Assembly (NCBI RefSeq): GCF_003946655.1
Contig: NZ_RHOV01000005.1
Coordinates: forward strand, 1-64,000
DNA length: 64,000 bases
DNA from: Lapidilactobacillus achengensis
GTDB lineage: Bacteria > Bacillota > Bacilli > Lactobacillales > Lactobacillaceae
Reading direction: 5' to 3'
Positions 37,275 through 46,499 of the stretch are shown here, in pieces. The notes below the pieces were generated by a model, which was not told the DNA's origin, searched no databases, and was given only the letters and a program-made list of their open reading frames with translations. How positions within the stretch are numbered: the stretch's first letter is position 1; the number at the start of each line of letters is the position of its first letter. Both the position numbers and the translations under genes were made by a program.

Positions 37275-38735
37275 ATGAATGAGAATGAAAAACGCGTTTT
37301 AATGGTTATTTTCGGTGGGTCGGGGGATCTAGCTCATCGGAAACTTTATCCAGCTTTATTTGAGCTTTACTTAAAAGGTCAATTAGACCAGCATTTCGCC
37401 GTGATCGGCACGGCGCGGCGTCCATGGACCCATGATTATTTCCGTCAAACCGTGGCGGAGAATCTGCAAGCGGGCACGGCGGCTCAACAGCAGGCGTTTG
37501 TGGGCCACTTCTATTATCAGTCTCATGATGTTCAGGACGCGGATCACTATATTATCTTGAAGAAATTAATTGATACGCTGGATGAGCAATATCAATTACA
37601 CGGCAATCGAATCTTCTACATGGCGATGCGGCCGGCCTTATTTGGCACGATCGCGGCGCACTTGAAGTCGGAACACCTGCTGAGCGCGAGTGGCTTCAAC
37701 CGCTTGATCATCGAGAAACCTTTCGGCCACGATTATCAATCGGCTTTAGCGCTGAATGATGCGGTGATCAGCACTTTCGCCCGCGATCAAGTTTACCGGA
37801 TCGATCATTACTTAGGAAAAGAAATGGTTCAGAACATTCCCTACCTACGTTTCGATAATCCACTGATGGCGGCGGTTTGGAACCATGATTACATCGATAA
37901 CATTCAGATCACCTTGGCGGAGAAACTAGGCGTAGAAGAGCGGGGCGGTTATTATGAAACCGCTGGAGCGCTGCGGGATATGGTCCAAAATCATATTATG
38001 CAGATCATCGCGATGTTGGCCATGCCACGTCCCGCCGATAATACGGATCAAGCGATCACCGCGGCTCGTCGGGAAGTGTTCACCCATTTGCATCAATATG
38101 ACGCCACCGAGATTCCTCGGAAATTTATTCGCGGCCAGTATGGCCCCAGTGAGGATGGGCAGGCGCTAGGTTATCGGCAAGAAGATAAAATCGACCCGAA
38201 ATCCAACGTGGAAACGTTTGTGGCTGGTGAGATCCAGCTGGATTTACCGCAGTGGCAAGGCGTGCCTTTTTATGTGCGGACAGGCAAACGCTTGCCCTTG
38301 AAGAAGACACGGATCGATGTGGTCTTCAAGTCCGCGGCTCAAAATCTTTTTGGCAGTGAGACATTAGCGGCGCCAGTATTGACCATCGAAGTCGAACCTG
38401 AGATGGGCCTGACTTGGCACCTTAACGCCAAAGAAGTTGGTCAAAGTACCAGCGCGATCCAACGGCCGTTGCACTTTGCCTTGAGTCAGACAGAGGCTGG
38501 CCAGGTTCCCGATGCGTATGAGCGCCTGATTCTAGAAGCGATCAACGGCCGGCGCAGTAATTTCGTTAGCTGGCAGGACATGAGTGGCGCCTGGCAGTTC
38601 ATTGATGGGATTCGCCAAGTCTGGGAAGAATGCCAATGCCCACATTTCCCGAATTACCCCGCAGGAACCATGGGGCCGGCTGCTTCTGATCAACTCTTAC
38701 AAGCCAGTGGTCGCCATTGGATTTTTACCAACTGA
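37275..38735 (+). CDS. zwf: Glucose-6-phosphate 1-dehydrogenase
   Basis: A 486-residue enzyme that oxidises glucose 6-phosphate with NADP at the start of the pentose/phosphoketolase pathway. The coenzyme loop is VIFGGSGDLAHRKLYPAL, the active-site stretch RIDHYLGKE lies at residues 175-183, and IIEKPFG is present. ATG 37275 is preferred by protein alignment sense and the AGGAAGAGG upstream; an in-frame ATG at 37251 would add eight basic residues without a ribosome site. TAGAAT at 37215-37220 is the likely -10. It has its own promoter and terminator. Confidence 0.95.
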   Translation: MNENEKRVLMVIFGGSGDLAHRKLYPALFELYLKGQLDQHFAVIGTARRPWTHDYFRQTVAENLQAGTAAQQQAFVGHFYYQSHDVQDADHYIILKKLIDTLDEQYQLHGNRIFYMAMRPALFGTIAAHLKSEHLLSASGFNRLIIEKPFGHDYQSALALNDAVISTFARDQVYRIDHYLGKEMVQNIPYLRFDNPLMAAVWNHDYIDNIQITLAEKLGVEERGGYYETAGALRDMVQNHIMQIIAMLAMPRPADNTDQAITAARREVFTHLHQYDATEIPRKFIRGQYGPSEDGQALGYRQEDKIDPKSNVETFVAGEIQLDLPQWQGVPFYVRTGKRLPLKKTRIDVVFKSAAQNLFGSETLAAPVLTIEVEPEMGLTWHLNAKEVGQSTSAIQRPLHFALSQTEAGQVPDAYERLILEAINGRRSNFVSWQDMSGAWQFIDGIRQVWEECQCPHFPNYPAGTMGPAASDQLLQASGRHWIFTN

Positions 38736-38802
38736 GTTAAGGTTTCAGGCAACCACGGCAACCCGTGACCGTTAGGCGGGGCAACAATTGAAAAGGTTAG
38801 CC

Positions 38803-38836
38803 TAATTCAGGTCATTGATGATGACCTGAATTTTGT
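38803..38836 (+). terminator. Terminator after zwf
   Basis: AATTCAGGTCAT pairs perfectly with ATGACCTGAATT, then T4. Confidence 0.8.
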
Positions 38837-38871
38837 CGTTTACCGCGCTTTGAAACGTTAGGTGGCGCCGC

Positions 38872-38915
38872 TGGTCGGATCATGGGGCTAACAGTCGGAT
38901 CATGGGGTTAACAAT
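38872..38915. repeat. Short tandem repeat upstream of dinB
   Basis: GTCGGATCATGGGGCTAACA is followed directly by a copy with one change (T for C). The repeat is 20 bases long and lies between zwf and dinB. Confidence 0.7.
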
Positions 38916-38940
38916 GGTGCAGACAGTCAGGAGGTGGCAG

Positions 38941-40059
38941 ATGACTGAGTGGTTGGAGATTCCGTTACAATATCATACCCAACGCCGGATCATTCACGTG
39001 GATATGGATGCTTTTTACGCGTCAGTGGAGATTCGCGAACAGCCGCATTTGCGGGATAAAGCGGTGGTGGTGGCGCCGGACCCGCGCCGGACAGGTGGCC
39101 ACGGCGTCGTGACCACCGCTAATTACGTGGCGCGTCGATTTGGGGTCCATTCGGCGATGCCCGCGGCCCAAGCCTTGAAGCTAGTGCCGCGGGACCAACT
39201 GGTTTTTGTGCCGCCTCATTTCGACTTATACAGTGAAACTTCTGGCCAGATCCATCAACTTTTCCACCAAATCACAGATGTGATCGAGCCGATCTCGCTG
39301 GATGAGGCCTTCCTAGATGTCACCGTTAACAAATGGCATGAACGCAATACGGTCAAGCTGGCCCAGTGGTTACAACAGGAAATTTTGAAAAAAACCCGCT
39401 TGACTTGTTCTGTGGGCATCTCCTATAATAAATTCTTGGCGAAAGTGGCCTCGGATCACAACAAGCCCATGGGCCGAACGATCGTGCGCCCGGAAATGGC
39501 GCAAACGTTTCTGGCCAATTTACCCATTGAAAGTTTCTTCGGCGTCGGCAAAAAGATGCAAGCCAGTTTGCATGAACGCGGTGTCTTTAGCGGCGGTGAT
39601 CTGCAAAAATTATCGCAGGCGGAGTTGATCCAACGGTACAAGAAAATCGGGTTCATGTTGTACCAGCATGCCCGCGGGGTTGATGACAGTCCCGTCTCCA
39701 ATCAGCGCGCGCGCAAGTCGATTGGCAAAGAAAGCACCTATAATCCGCCTTTGACCAGCGAGGAGGCGGTGGCGCGTCAGTTGGCCCACCTCAGCCAACA
39801 AGTCGCCGCCACTTTGCAACGACAACAGGTCCACGGTAAAATCGTTGTTTTAAAAATTCGTGATAGTGAGTTCAACACCGTCACCAAGCGGCAAAGCTTC
39901 GACCATTATCTTTATTCGGCCCAAGAGATTCAGCAACAGGCGAGCTTGATCTGGCAACGGTTCGGTGATCTAAGTCACGGGATTCGGTTATTAGGTATTA
40001 CCATTACCGATCTATTCCCGCTAACTTATGAGAATCTGACCTTACCCTTGATTTTCTAA
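38941..40059 (+). CDS. dinB: DNA polymerase IV (Y family)
   Basis: A 372-residue translesion polymerase. Catalytic acids lie in HVDMDAFYASVE (D21) and ISLDEAFLDVT, followed by the thumb with a helix-hairpin-helix (FFGVGKKM) and the little-finger domain ending KRQSFDHYL..LGITITDL. The last residues PLTYENLTLPLIF are a likely beta-clamp-binding tail. ATG 38941 follows AGGAGG at 38929-38934. A longer frame from 38902 was rejected for want of a ribosome site. Confidence 0.95.
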   Translation: MTEWLEIPLQYHTQRRIIHVDMDAFYASVEIREQPHLRDKAVVVAPDPRRTGGHGVVTTANYVARRFGVHSAMPAAQALKLVPRDQLVFVPPHFDLYSETSGQIHQLFHQITDVIEPISLDEAFLDVTVNKWHERNTVKLAQWLQQEILKKTRLTCSVGISYNKFLAKVASDHNKPMGRTIVRPEMAQTFLANLPIESFFGVGKKMQASLHERGVFSGGDLQKLSQAELIQRYKKIGFMLYQHARGVDDSPVSNQRARKSIGKESTYNPPLTSEEAVARQLAHLSQQVAATLQRQQVHGKIVVLKIRDSEFNTVTKRQSFDHYLYSAQEIQQQASLIWQRFGDLSHGIRLLGITITDLFPLTYENLTLPLIF

Positions 40060-40129
40060 GGTTACGGATCAGAATGGTTTTTTTATTTTTCCAATAGATT
40101 TTTGGTGGCAATAATTGTATAATTAATGT

Positions 40130-40345
40130 ATATTGTTAGACAGAGCAAGATCAAGGCAGAAAAGATGCAAGTCGTTGACAAGCGACCTCAAGATAGTGAA
40201 AGTTGGGGCAGCGATCATCTGGCGCGGCCGGATCGACATTTTGATAGATTGTAAGAGTGGCCATTATTGGCAAGCAGAGTGGTACCGCGGGGAATCCGTC
40301 TCTAGAGTTTATAGGGGCGGTTTTTCTTTGGTATCGCGGAGGAGG
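40130..40345 (+). promoter_or_regulatory. T-box leader controlling argS
   Basis: A TATAAT at 40118-40123 precedes a leader of over 200 bases. AGAGTGGTACCGCGG near 40278-40292 is the T-box antiterminator sequence whose TGG bulge pairs with the tRNA acceptor end. CCGTCTC...GGGGCGG followed by T5 (to about 40326) is the competing terminator. The upper leader is AAGATGCAAGTCGTTGACAAGCGACC; the exact Arg specifier codon was not fixed by eye. Uncharged tRNA-Arg should turn the operon on. Confidence 0.85.
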
Positions 40346-40350
40346 AAATT

Positions 40351-42045
40351 ATGAATGTAAAAGAGAATGTGATCGCGAGCCTGCACCAAGCATTAGCGTC
40401 CGAATTGACCCCGGCGGAAATCGGACCGTTACTGGAAGTTCCGAAATCATCGAAATTAGGGGATTACGCTTTTCCAACTTTCGTTTTAGCGAAGACTTGG
40501 CATCGGGCACCACAACAAATCGCGGCGGAACTGGTTGAACGGATCGATGCTAGCGGCTACGAACAGGTTGTTGCCACCGGCGCTTACGTTAACTTTTTCT
40601 TGGACAAAGGGGCTTTCGCGCAACAGACGGTGCAAACGATCCTGGCCCAGGGTGCGGCTTATGGAGATAGCACGCAGGGTCAGCAGGCGAACATCCCGAT
40701 CGACATGTCCTCACCGAATATCGCCAAGCCAATGTCCATGGGGCATTTGCGCTCGACCGTCATCGGCAATTCCTTGGCGAAGATCTATGCCAAATTAGGC
40801 TTTCACCCGATCAAAATCAATTATCTTGGCGATTGGGGCACACAATTCGGTAAATTGATCGTGGCCTATCACAAGTGGGGGAGCGAAGCGGAAATCAAAG
40901 CTGATCCCATTGGTAATTTGTTGAAGTACTATGTTCATTTCCACGAAGAAGCGGAGAAAGATCCTAAACTCGATGATGAGGGTCGGGCTTGGTTCAAGAA
41001 GTTGGAAGATGGCGATCCAGAAGCGACCCACCTTTGGGAATGGTTCCGGGGCTTGTCACTGGCTGAGTTCAAGAAAATCTATGATCGTTTAGGGATTACC
41101 TTCGATTCGTACAATGGTGAGGCTTACTACAATGACAAAATGGCGCCAGTCGTCGCGGATTTGGAACAACAAGGGTTGCTGCAAGAAAGTCAGGGCGCGC
41201 AAATCGTTGATTTGACCGCTGAAGGGTTGAATCCCGCCTTGATCAAGCGTTCGGATGGGGCGACCTTGTACATCACCCGGGACTTGGCGGCGGCGATCGA
41301 TCGTTATCAAAAGTTTCATTTTTCCTTGTCTTTGTATGTAGTCGGCGCTGAACAGACGGAACATTTCAAGCAATTGAAGGCTGTTTTGACCAAAATGGGC
41401 TACGACTGGGCCGCGCAAATCGTCCATGTGCCGTTTGGGCTGATTACCAAGGATGGCAAGAAATTGTCCACGCGGAAGGGCAATGTTGTTTTGCTGGACC
41501 AGGTTTTGGATGAGGCCGTTAGCTTGGCGCAAGCGCAAATCGCCGCTAAGAATCCCCAGTTAGTCAACGCGGCCACTGTGGCACATCAAGTTGGGGTCGG
41601 CGCGGTTATTTTCCACGATTTGAAGAACGACCGCTTGGATAGCTTCGACTTTAACTTACAAGACGTTGTCCGCTTTGAAGGCGAGACAGGACCGTACGTT
41701 CAATACACCAATGCTCGGGCCCAAAGCATCTTACGCAAGGCTGATTTCAGCGAGGACCTGACCAGCGCGACCGTGCCGTTAACAGACCCACAGGCATGGG
41801 ATGTGGTCAAATATTTGGCCGACTTCCCCAATGTGATCCAACGGGCCGCGGCGGCGTTTGAACCGTCAGTCATCGCCAAATACGCGTTACGTTTAGCGAA
41901 GGCGTTCAACAAGTATTATGCCAATTCCAAGATTTTGGTGGCCGACGAGCAATTGGCCGCGCGTCTTGGGTTGGTTACGGCTGTTAGTCAAGTCTTACAA
42001 TCAGCGCTAGCATTATTGGGTGTTGCTGCCCCAGAAGAAATGTAG
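40351..42045 (+). CDS. argS: Arginyl-tRNA synthetase
   Basis: A 564-residue class I synthetase. The N-terminal additional domain comes first, then the HIGH-type PMSMGHLRST, YLGDWGTQFGKL, the KMSKS-type KKLSTRKGN and the C-terminal DALR anticodon domain. It starts at ATG 40351 behind GGAGGA and a T-box leader. argR follows after 10 bases, so the synthetase and the arginine repressor share control. Confidence 0.97.
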   Translation: MNVKENVIASLHQALASELTPAEIGPLLEVPKSSKLGDYAFPTFVLAKTWHRAPQQIAAELVERIDASGYEQVVATGAYVNFFLDKGAFAQQTVQTILAQGAAYGDSTQGQQANIPIDMSSPNIAKPMSMGHLRSTVIGNSLAKIYAKLGFHPIKINYLGDWGTQFGKLIVAYHKWGSEAEIKADPIGNLLKYYVHFHEEAEKDPKLDDEGRAWFKKLEDGDPEATHLWEWFRGLSLAEFKKIYDRLGITFDSYNGEAYYNDKMAPVVADLEQQGLLQESQGAQIVDLTAEGLNPALIKRSDGATLYITRDLAAAIDRYQKFHFSLSLYVVGAEQTEHFKQLKAVLTKMGYDWAAQIVHVPFGLITKDGKKLSTRKGNVVLLDQVLDEAVSLAQAQIAAKNPQLVNAATVAHQVGVGAVIFHDLKNDRLDSFDFNLQDVVRFEGETGPYVQYTNARAQSILRKADFSEDLTSATVPLTDPQAWDVVKYLADFPNVIQRAAAAFEPSVIAKYALRLAKAFNKYYANSKILVADEQLAARLGLVTAVSQVLQSALALLGVAAPEEM

Positions 42046-42055
42046 GAGTGAAATC

Positions 42056-42517
42056 ATGAAGAAAAAAGAACGTCAAGCTATTTTAACGAAAATCGTCCGT
42101 GAACACTTGGTTCATACGCAAGAGGAATTGCAGGAGTATCTGCACGAATACGGTGTAGGGACAACCCAGGCGACTCTTTCGCGGGACCTGCGGGAATTAA
42201 AGATCACGAAAATGCGGGATGAGTATGGTAAGTCACGTTATATCAAACTGACGACTGAAACCCGCGGTGACGCGAAGCAACGTCTTTATTCCGCACTTAA
42301 GACCGTGACGAAATCGATCGAAGTTTTGGAGTTCTTGGTGATCATTCATACTAGCCCTAGTTATGGCAACTTCTTGGCGGCCGCTTTGGACGAGCTACGC
42401 CACTCAACCCCAATCGAAATCTTAGGCACCCTGGCTGGTCACGATACCGTTGTTGCCTTTTGCCGTGATGCCGCTCAAGCTCAAGAAATGGCCGATTACC
42501 TTTCTTCACGCGTTTAA
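42056..42517 (+). CDS. argR: Arginine repressor family regulator ArgR
   Basis: A 153-residue regulator. The N-terminal winged helix contains TTQATLSRDLREL; the C-terminal hexamer/arginine domain is SYGNFLAAALDE...EILGTLAGHDTVVAF. Characterised ArgR proteins read GDDT in the last motif, where the Asp pair holds arginine; the first Asp is His here. TAGGAGTG precedes ATG 42056. Lactobacilli often carry more than one ArgR copy. Confidence 0.93.
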   Translation: MKKKERQAILTKIVREHLVHTQEELQEYLHEYGVGTTQATLSRDLRELKITKMRDEYGKSRYIKLTTETRGDAKQRLYSALKTVTKSIEVLEFLVIIHTSPSYGNFLAAALDELRHSTPIEILGTLAGHDTVVAFCRDAAQAQEMADYLSSRV

Positions 42518-42518
42518 A

Positions 42519-43022
42519 ATGCGCTCCAGTTTATTTGGGCATTTTGCGGATGCCAGTCAAGCCCGTCAGCGTCTGTTTAGTCCCGTAGATGGCACCGTGA
42601 TCCCCTTGGAGAAGGTTGCCGATCCAATTTTCGCTCAGGGTACCTTGGGCCGAGGCTTCGCGGTGGAGCCCACTGCTGGCTTGCTGTACGCGCCGGTCCA
42701 AGGGCAGGTCACGTTGATCGCGACCACGCAACATGCGATCATGCTCCATCAAGCGAATGGCTTGGACATTATGCTCCACTTTGGTCTGAATACCGCACCA
42801 CTTCACGGCGACCCCTTCCGCATTCATCTGCGCGACGGCCAGCAAGTTCGCGGTGGTCAGCGGATCGGCTTCATGAACCGCGGTAAAATCAGAGCAGCAG
42901 GCCAGCAACCCACGGTGGTAGTCGTGATCACGAATGCGGCCGAGGCCTTAGACCGGCTAACTGTTGATTTCGGACCGACGATTGGCGGCCGACCGGTGGG
43001 TGAACTGGTGGCGCGCTCGTAG
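42519..43022 (+). CDS. Stand-alone PTS EIIA-glucose type protein
   Basis: A 167-residue single-domain EIIA of the glucose class. It has the phospho-His in MLHFGLNTAPLHGDPF, the second active-site His in TTQHAIML, and the family start FSPVDGTVIPLEKV. The ATG begins one base after the argR stop and has no ribosome site of its own, so it should depend on ribosomes leaving argR. The product may deliver phosphate to IIBC permeases that lack IIA, or act on regulators. Its place in an arginine/tRNA operon is odd. Confidence 0.88.
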   Translation: MRSSLFGHFADASQARQRLFSPVDGTVIPLEKVADPIFAQGTLGRGFAVEPTAGLLYAPVQGQVTLIATTQHAIMLHQANGLDIMLHFGLNTAPLHGDPFRIHLRDGQQVRGGQRIGFMNRGKIRAAGQQPTVVVVITNAAEALDRLTVDFGPTIGGRPVGELVARS

Positions 43023-43085
43023 CCCAAACTACCGAATTCGGAAGCCGCGGTTGGTTAAGTTTCTGAAATATCTCAATTTTTTTCG

Positions 43086-43132
43086 ATAAAGCTTACTTTT
43101 CCTCAACCCGTTGTGGAGACGTGAGCTTTTTT
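43086..43132 (+). terminator. Terminator of the argS-argR-EIIA operon
   Basis: AAAGCTTAC pairs with GTGAGCTTT and TCC..CAAC with TTG.GGA inside it, followed by T6. Confidence 0.8.
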
Positions 43133-43219
43133 GATACCCAGGAAACCCCTTACCTGACAACGTTTGTATTCAAAAATAGAAAAAAGTTGAAATTTATTGT
43201 TCGGATTTTGCAAAAGCAA

Positions 43220-43248
43220 TTGACGTTCTGCTCGGAAAGCGCTATCAT
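43220..43248 (+). promoter_or_regulatory. Distal promoter of bmpA with cre-like site
   Basis: TTGACG (43220-43225), 17 bases, TATCAT (43243-43248). GGAAAGCGCTATCA at 43234-43247 overlaps the -10 box and fits cre with one mismatch. Confidence 0.65.
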
Positions 43249-43767
43249 GTTCTTAGCGAGTTAGTTGCCCCTTTTAAAAAATTGGTTCGTACCGCTTCTA
43301 ACAATGGCTGCAACTATTCTCGCTCGGGTTTTCGATTTCCAACTGGAAAGTTCATCGGGTTGAAGAAAGCGCTAAAAAATAAAATTATTCCTGAGTTCTT
43401 CGGCGTATTTCATGATATACTTGTTATCAAATAATTTATTCGCAACTTCAACGACTGGTCCGGTGTCATTGGCGAATGTAGAAAGACGAATAAATCAATC
43501 ATGAGGGCGCTTTCCAATTAGAAGATTTGCTCTTGCGTCACCTTAAACAAAGCGGTTTCTTACGAGATTCCAGTTTGACAGAGGCTAACATTTCTGATAA
43601 CTTTTAAGAGAATTGTTCGCAGATTACGTCATTTTCTCCATTTTTCCTCGGGCATGCATTTTTCGCCCCGCTCCTGAGTTATTTCTCCTACATAACTCAT
43701 GTTCAGATCGGTTTCAATAATCTCCAACTGGTTATTCTAACAAACTTTTTTAGGAGGGCTTTAGGTA
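43249..43767 (+). promoter_or_regulatory. Long leader before bmpA with second promoter
   Basis: No gene is seen in this 519-base stretch. A TGATATACT extended -10 at 43413-43421 suggests a second promoter, leaving a leader of about 340 bases. The motif GAAAGCGCT occurs at 43235-43243 and about 43365-43373, and its reverse form GGCGCTTTCC near 43506-43515. I could not fit a purine or other known riboswitch. Confidence 0.4.
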
Positions 43768-44862
43768 ATGAAGAAGGCAAAAGTTTTCACCATGGGTATT
43801 TTAGCAGCGGCAGTGGTGTTGTCGCTGGCAGGATGTTCAGGCAAGAAATCAGCGACAACGGACACTGGTAGTAAGGATTCAGGGAAGACAACGACGAAGA
43901 CCGTTGCCTTGATCACTGATACTGGTGGTGTGGATGACCGTTCATTCAACCAATCCGCTTGGGAAGGCTTGGAAGCATGGGGCAAGACACATGATTTCAC
44001 ACGTGGGAATAAGGGTTTCCAATATTTCCAATCAAAGAGTGAATCAGACTATGTTGCCAACATCAACTCAGCCAAGGCTGCTGGTTTCAAGACAATTTTC
44101 GGGATTGGGTACAAGTTGCAACCAGCCATCGAGCAGTCTGCAAAGAAGAACCCTAAATTGAACTTCGTCATCATTGACGACTCAATCAAGGGCTTGGATA
44201 ATGTTGTTTCGGCAACCTTCAAGGATAATGAATCTTCATACTTGGCAGGGATCGCTGCAGCATATACCACTAAGACTAATATTGTTGGTTTCGTTGGTGG
44301 TGCTAAGGGTGACGTTATTGACCGTTTTGATGCTGGTTATGCTGAAGGCGTTGCGGCAGGTGCCAAAGAGTTAGGTAAGTCCGTTAAAGTCATCAACCAA
44401 TATGCTGGTGATTTCAGCGCTCCTGATAAAGGTAAATCAATTGCTCAGGGGATGTACCAACAAGGTGCAGATATTATCTTCCATGCTTCCGGTGCGACTG
44501 GTAATGGTGTCTTCCAAGAAGCTAAAGCAATCAACCAAGCTGGTTCGAAGAAGGTCTGGGTCATCGGTGTTGACCGGGATCAATCCGATGAAGGTAAATA
44601 CACGACTAAAGATGGCGATTCTGCTAACTTTACTTTGACTTCAACGCTCAAGGGTGTTAACAAGGTTACCGAAGATTTGTCCGAGAAAGCATTCAAAGGC
44701 GAATTCAAGGGTGGCCAACACATCATTTACGGCTTGAAAGACGATGGTGTTGGTTTGGCGAAGGGCCAACTTTCTGCTAAAACACAGAAGGCAGTTGACC
44801 AAGCTAAACAAGATATCATTGATGGTAAAATTACAGTCTCAGAACATCCGGCCAAAAAATAA
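43768..44862 (+). CDS. bmpA: Nucleoside-binding lipoprotein, BMP family
   Basis: A 364-residue extracellular lipoprotein that captures nucleosides for an ABC transporter. The signal peptide ends at the lipobox LAGC, with the lipid-bearing Cys about residue 23, and a Ser/Thr/Lys/Asp linker follows. The BMP fold starts at VALITDTGGVDDRSFNQSAWEGL and includes FIGIGYKLQPAIE and GVDRDQSDEGKY. AGGAGG precedes ATG 43768. A hairpin terminator or attenuator separates it from nupA, so the binding protein is probably made in excess. Confidence 0.93.
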   Translation: MKKAKVFTMGILAAAVVLSLAGCSGKKSATTDTGSKDSGKTTTKTVALITDTGGVDDRSFNQSAWEGLEAWGKTHDFTRGNKGFQYFQSKSESDYVANINSAKAAGFKTIFGIGYKLQPAIEQSAKKNPKLNFVIIDDSIKGLDNVVSATFKDNESSYLAGIAAAYTTKTNIVGFVGGAKGDVIDRFDAGYAEGVAAGAKELGKSVKVINQYAGDFSAPDKGKSIAQGMYQQGADIIFHASGATGNGVFQEAKAINQAGSKKVWVIGVDRDQSDEGKYTTKDGDSANFTLTSTLKGVNKVTEDLSEKAFKGEFKGGQHIIYGLKDDGVGLAKGQLSAKTQKAVDQAKQDIIDGKITVSEHPAKK

Positions 44863-44882
44863 CGGCGATCATGACGATATGG

Positions 44883-44924
44883 AATGCTCCTTCGCTCAGT
44901 AGGCTGGGCAAGGAGCATTTTTTC
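44883..44924 (+). terminator. Attenuating terminator between bmpA and nupA
   Basis: AATGCTCCTT pairs with AAGGAGCATT and is followed by T6. The transporter genes start 34 bases on with no clear promoter, so partial read-through is expected. Confidence 0.75.
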
Positions 44925-44957
44925 TAAAAAAGGTCGGAATTAGAAAGCGGGGATACA

Positions 44958-46499
44958 ATGGCAAATTCAGAATATGTCATTGAGATGCGAAAAATCACCA
45001 AAGCCTTTGGTGCTTTTAAGGCCAATGATCAGGTTGATCTGCAGGTCCGCCCAGGCGAGATCCATGCCCTCCTAGGCGAAAATGGTGCGGGTAAATCAAC
45101 CTTGATGAATGTGCTCTCCGGATTATTGGAACCAACTTCCGGACAAATCTATCTCAATGGAAAACCAGTGAAGATCGATAGTCCCAACAAGGCGAACAGC
45201 TTAGGGATTGGGATGGTCCATCAGCATTTCATGTTGATCGATGCCTTTACCGTTACCGAGAACATTATTTTAGGTAGCGAGCCTAATCGTGGCGGTGTTA
45301 TCAATATTCACCAGGCTGAAAAGGACATTCAGGAATTATCAGATCGTTACAACCTTGATGTGGATCCCACAGCGAAGGTTGCGGACATTTCGGTCGGGAT
45401 GCAACAACGTGCCGAGATTCTTAAGACGTTGTATCGTGGCGCTAATGTCTTGATTTTTGATGAACCAACGGCCGTCTTGACTCCCCAAGAAATCGAAGAA
45501 TTGATCGAGATCATGAAGAACTTGGTCAAAGAAGGCAAATCGATCATTTTGATTACCCATAAATTATCGGAGATCCGCCAAGCGGCTGATCGTTGTACCG
45601 TTATTCGTCGGGGCAAGACGATCGGGACCGTCGAAGTGGCAGGAGCTTCAAGTGAAGACCTGGCAACGATGATGGTTGGTCATAGCGTGACCTTCAAGAT
45701 TCCGAAGCAACCAGCTAAATTAGGACCGACGACCCTGCAGGTTAAAGATCTTCATGTCAATGAGAACCGGGGGATCCCGGCGGTCAAAGGCGTTGATTTC
45801 AGCGTGAAGTCGGGTGAGATCCTAGGAATCGCCGGGATCGATGGTAATGGTCAAACCGAGCTGATCGAAGCGTTGACTGGTCTGCGCAAGATCGTTTCCG
45901 GCGAGATTTTGATCAAGAATCATGAGCGTGCCAATGCAGCACCGCGGAAGATCACGGAAACTGGGGTGGCCCATGTACCGGAAGATCGGCAGAAGTATGG
46001 CCTTGTTCTGCAATTGAGTCTGGCCGAGAATTTGGCGTTGCAAACGTATTATCGGGCGCCGATCAGTGAACATGGTTTCTTGGACTATGGCAAGATGCGT
46101 GAACACGCGAAACGTTTGATCAAGGAATATGATATTCGGACGACTAACGAACAACTGCGGGCCGGCGAATTATCAGGTGGTAACCAGCAGAAGGCGATCA
46201 TTGCCCGCGAATTGGATCGTGACGCCGATTTGATTATCGTCGCCCAACCAACCCGGGGCTTGGACGTTGGGGCGATCGAATATATCCACCGTCAATTGAT
46301 TGCCCAACGTGACGCCGGTAAAGCGGTTCTGTTGATCAGTTTCGAATTGGATGAAATCATGAATCTTTCTGATCGTATCATTGTGCTTCATGATGGCAAG
46401 ATTGCTGGGGAAGTTCGCCCAGAAACAACTACCGAGCAAGAGTTAGGCTTGTTGATGGCTGGCCAGACGCAAGCAGAGACAGCAAAGGAGGAGATTTAA
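44958..46499 (+). CDS. nupA: Nucleoside ABC transporter ATPase NupA
   Basis: A 513-residue protein with two ABC cassettes. The first has Walker A GENGAGKST, signature SVGMQQRAEIL and Walker B LIFDEPTAVLT. The second has a degenerate Walker A (GIDGNGQTE), signature LSGGNQQK and LIIVAQPTRGLD in place of a normal Walker B, as usual for this sugar/nucleoside group. It pairs with the two permeases that follow and the BmpA lipoprotein. Confidence 0.93.
   Translation: MANSEYVIEMRKITKAFGAFKANDQVDLQVRPGEIHALLGENGAGKSTLMNVLSGLLEPTSGQIYLNGKPVKIDSPNKANSLGIGMVHQHFMLIDAFTVTENIILGSEPNRGGVINIHQAEKDIQELSDRYNLDVDPTAKVADISVGMQQRAEILKTLYRGANVLIFDEPTAVLTPQEIEELIEIMKNLVKEGKSIILITHKLSEIRQAADRCTVIRRGKTIGTVEVAGASSEDLATMMVGHSVTFKIPKQPAKLGPTTLQVKDLHVNENRGIPAVKGVDFSVKSGEILGIAGIDGNGQTELIEALTGLRKIVSGEILIKNHERANAAPRKITETGVAHVPEDRQKYGLVLQLSLAENLALQTYYRAPISEHGFLDYGKMREHAKRLIKEYDIRTTNEQLRAGELSGGNQQKAIIARELDRDADLIIVAQPTRGLDVGAIEYIHRQLIAQRDAGKAVLLISFELDEIMNLSDRIIVLHDGKIAGEVRPETTTEQELGLLMAGQTQAETAKEEI

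Noticed and set aside
43249-43767. Purine riboswitch before the nucleoside transporter
   Set aside because: I could not find the conserved three-way junction with its loop-loop sequences.
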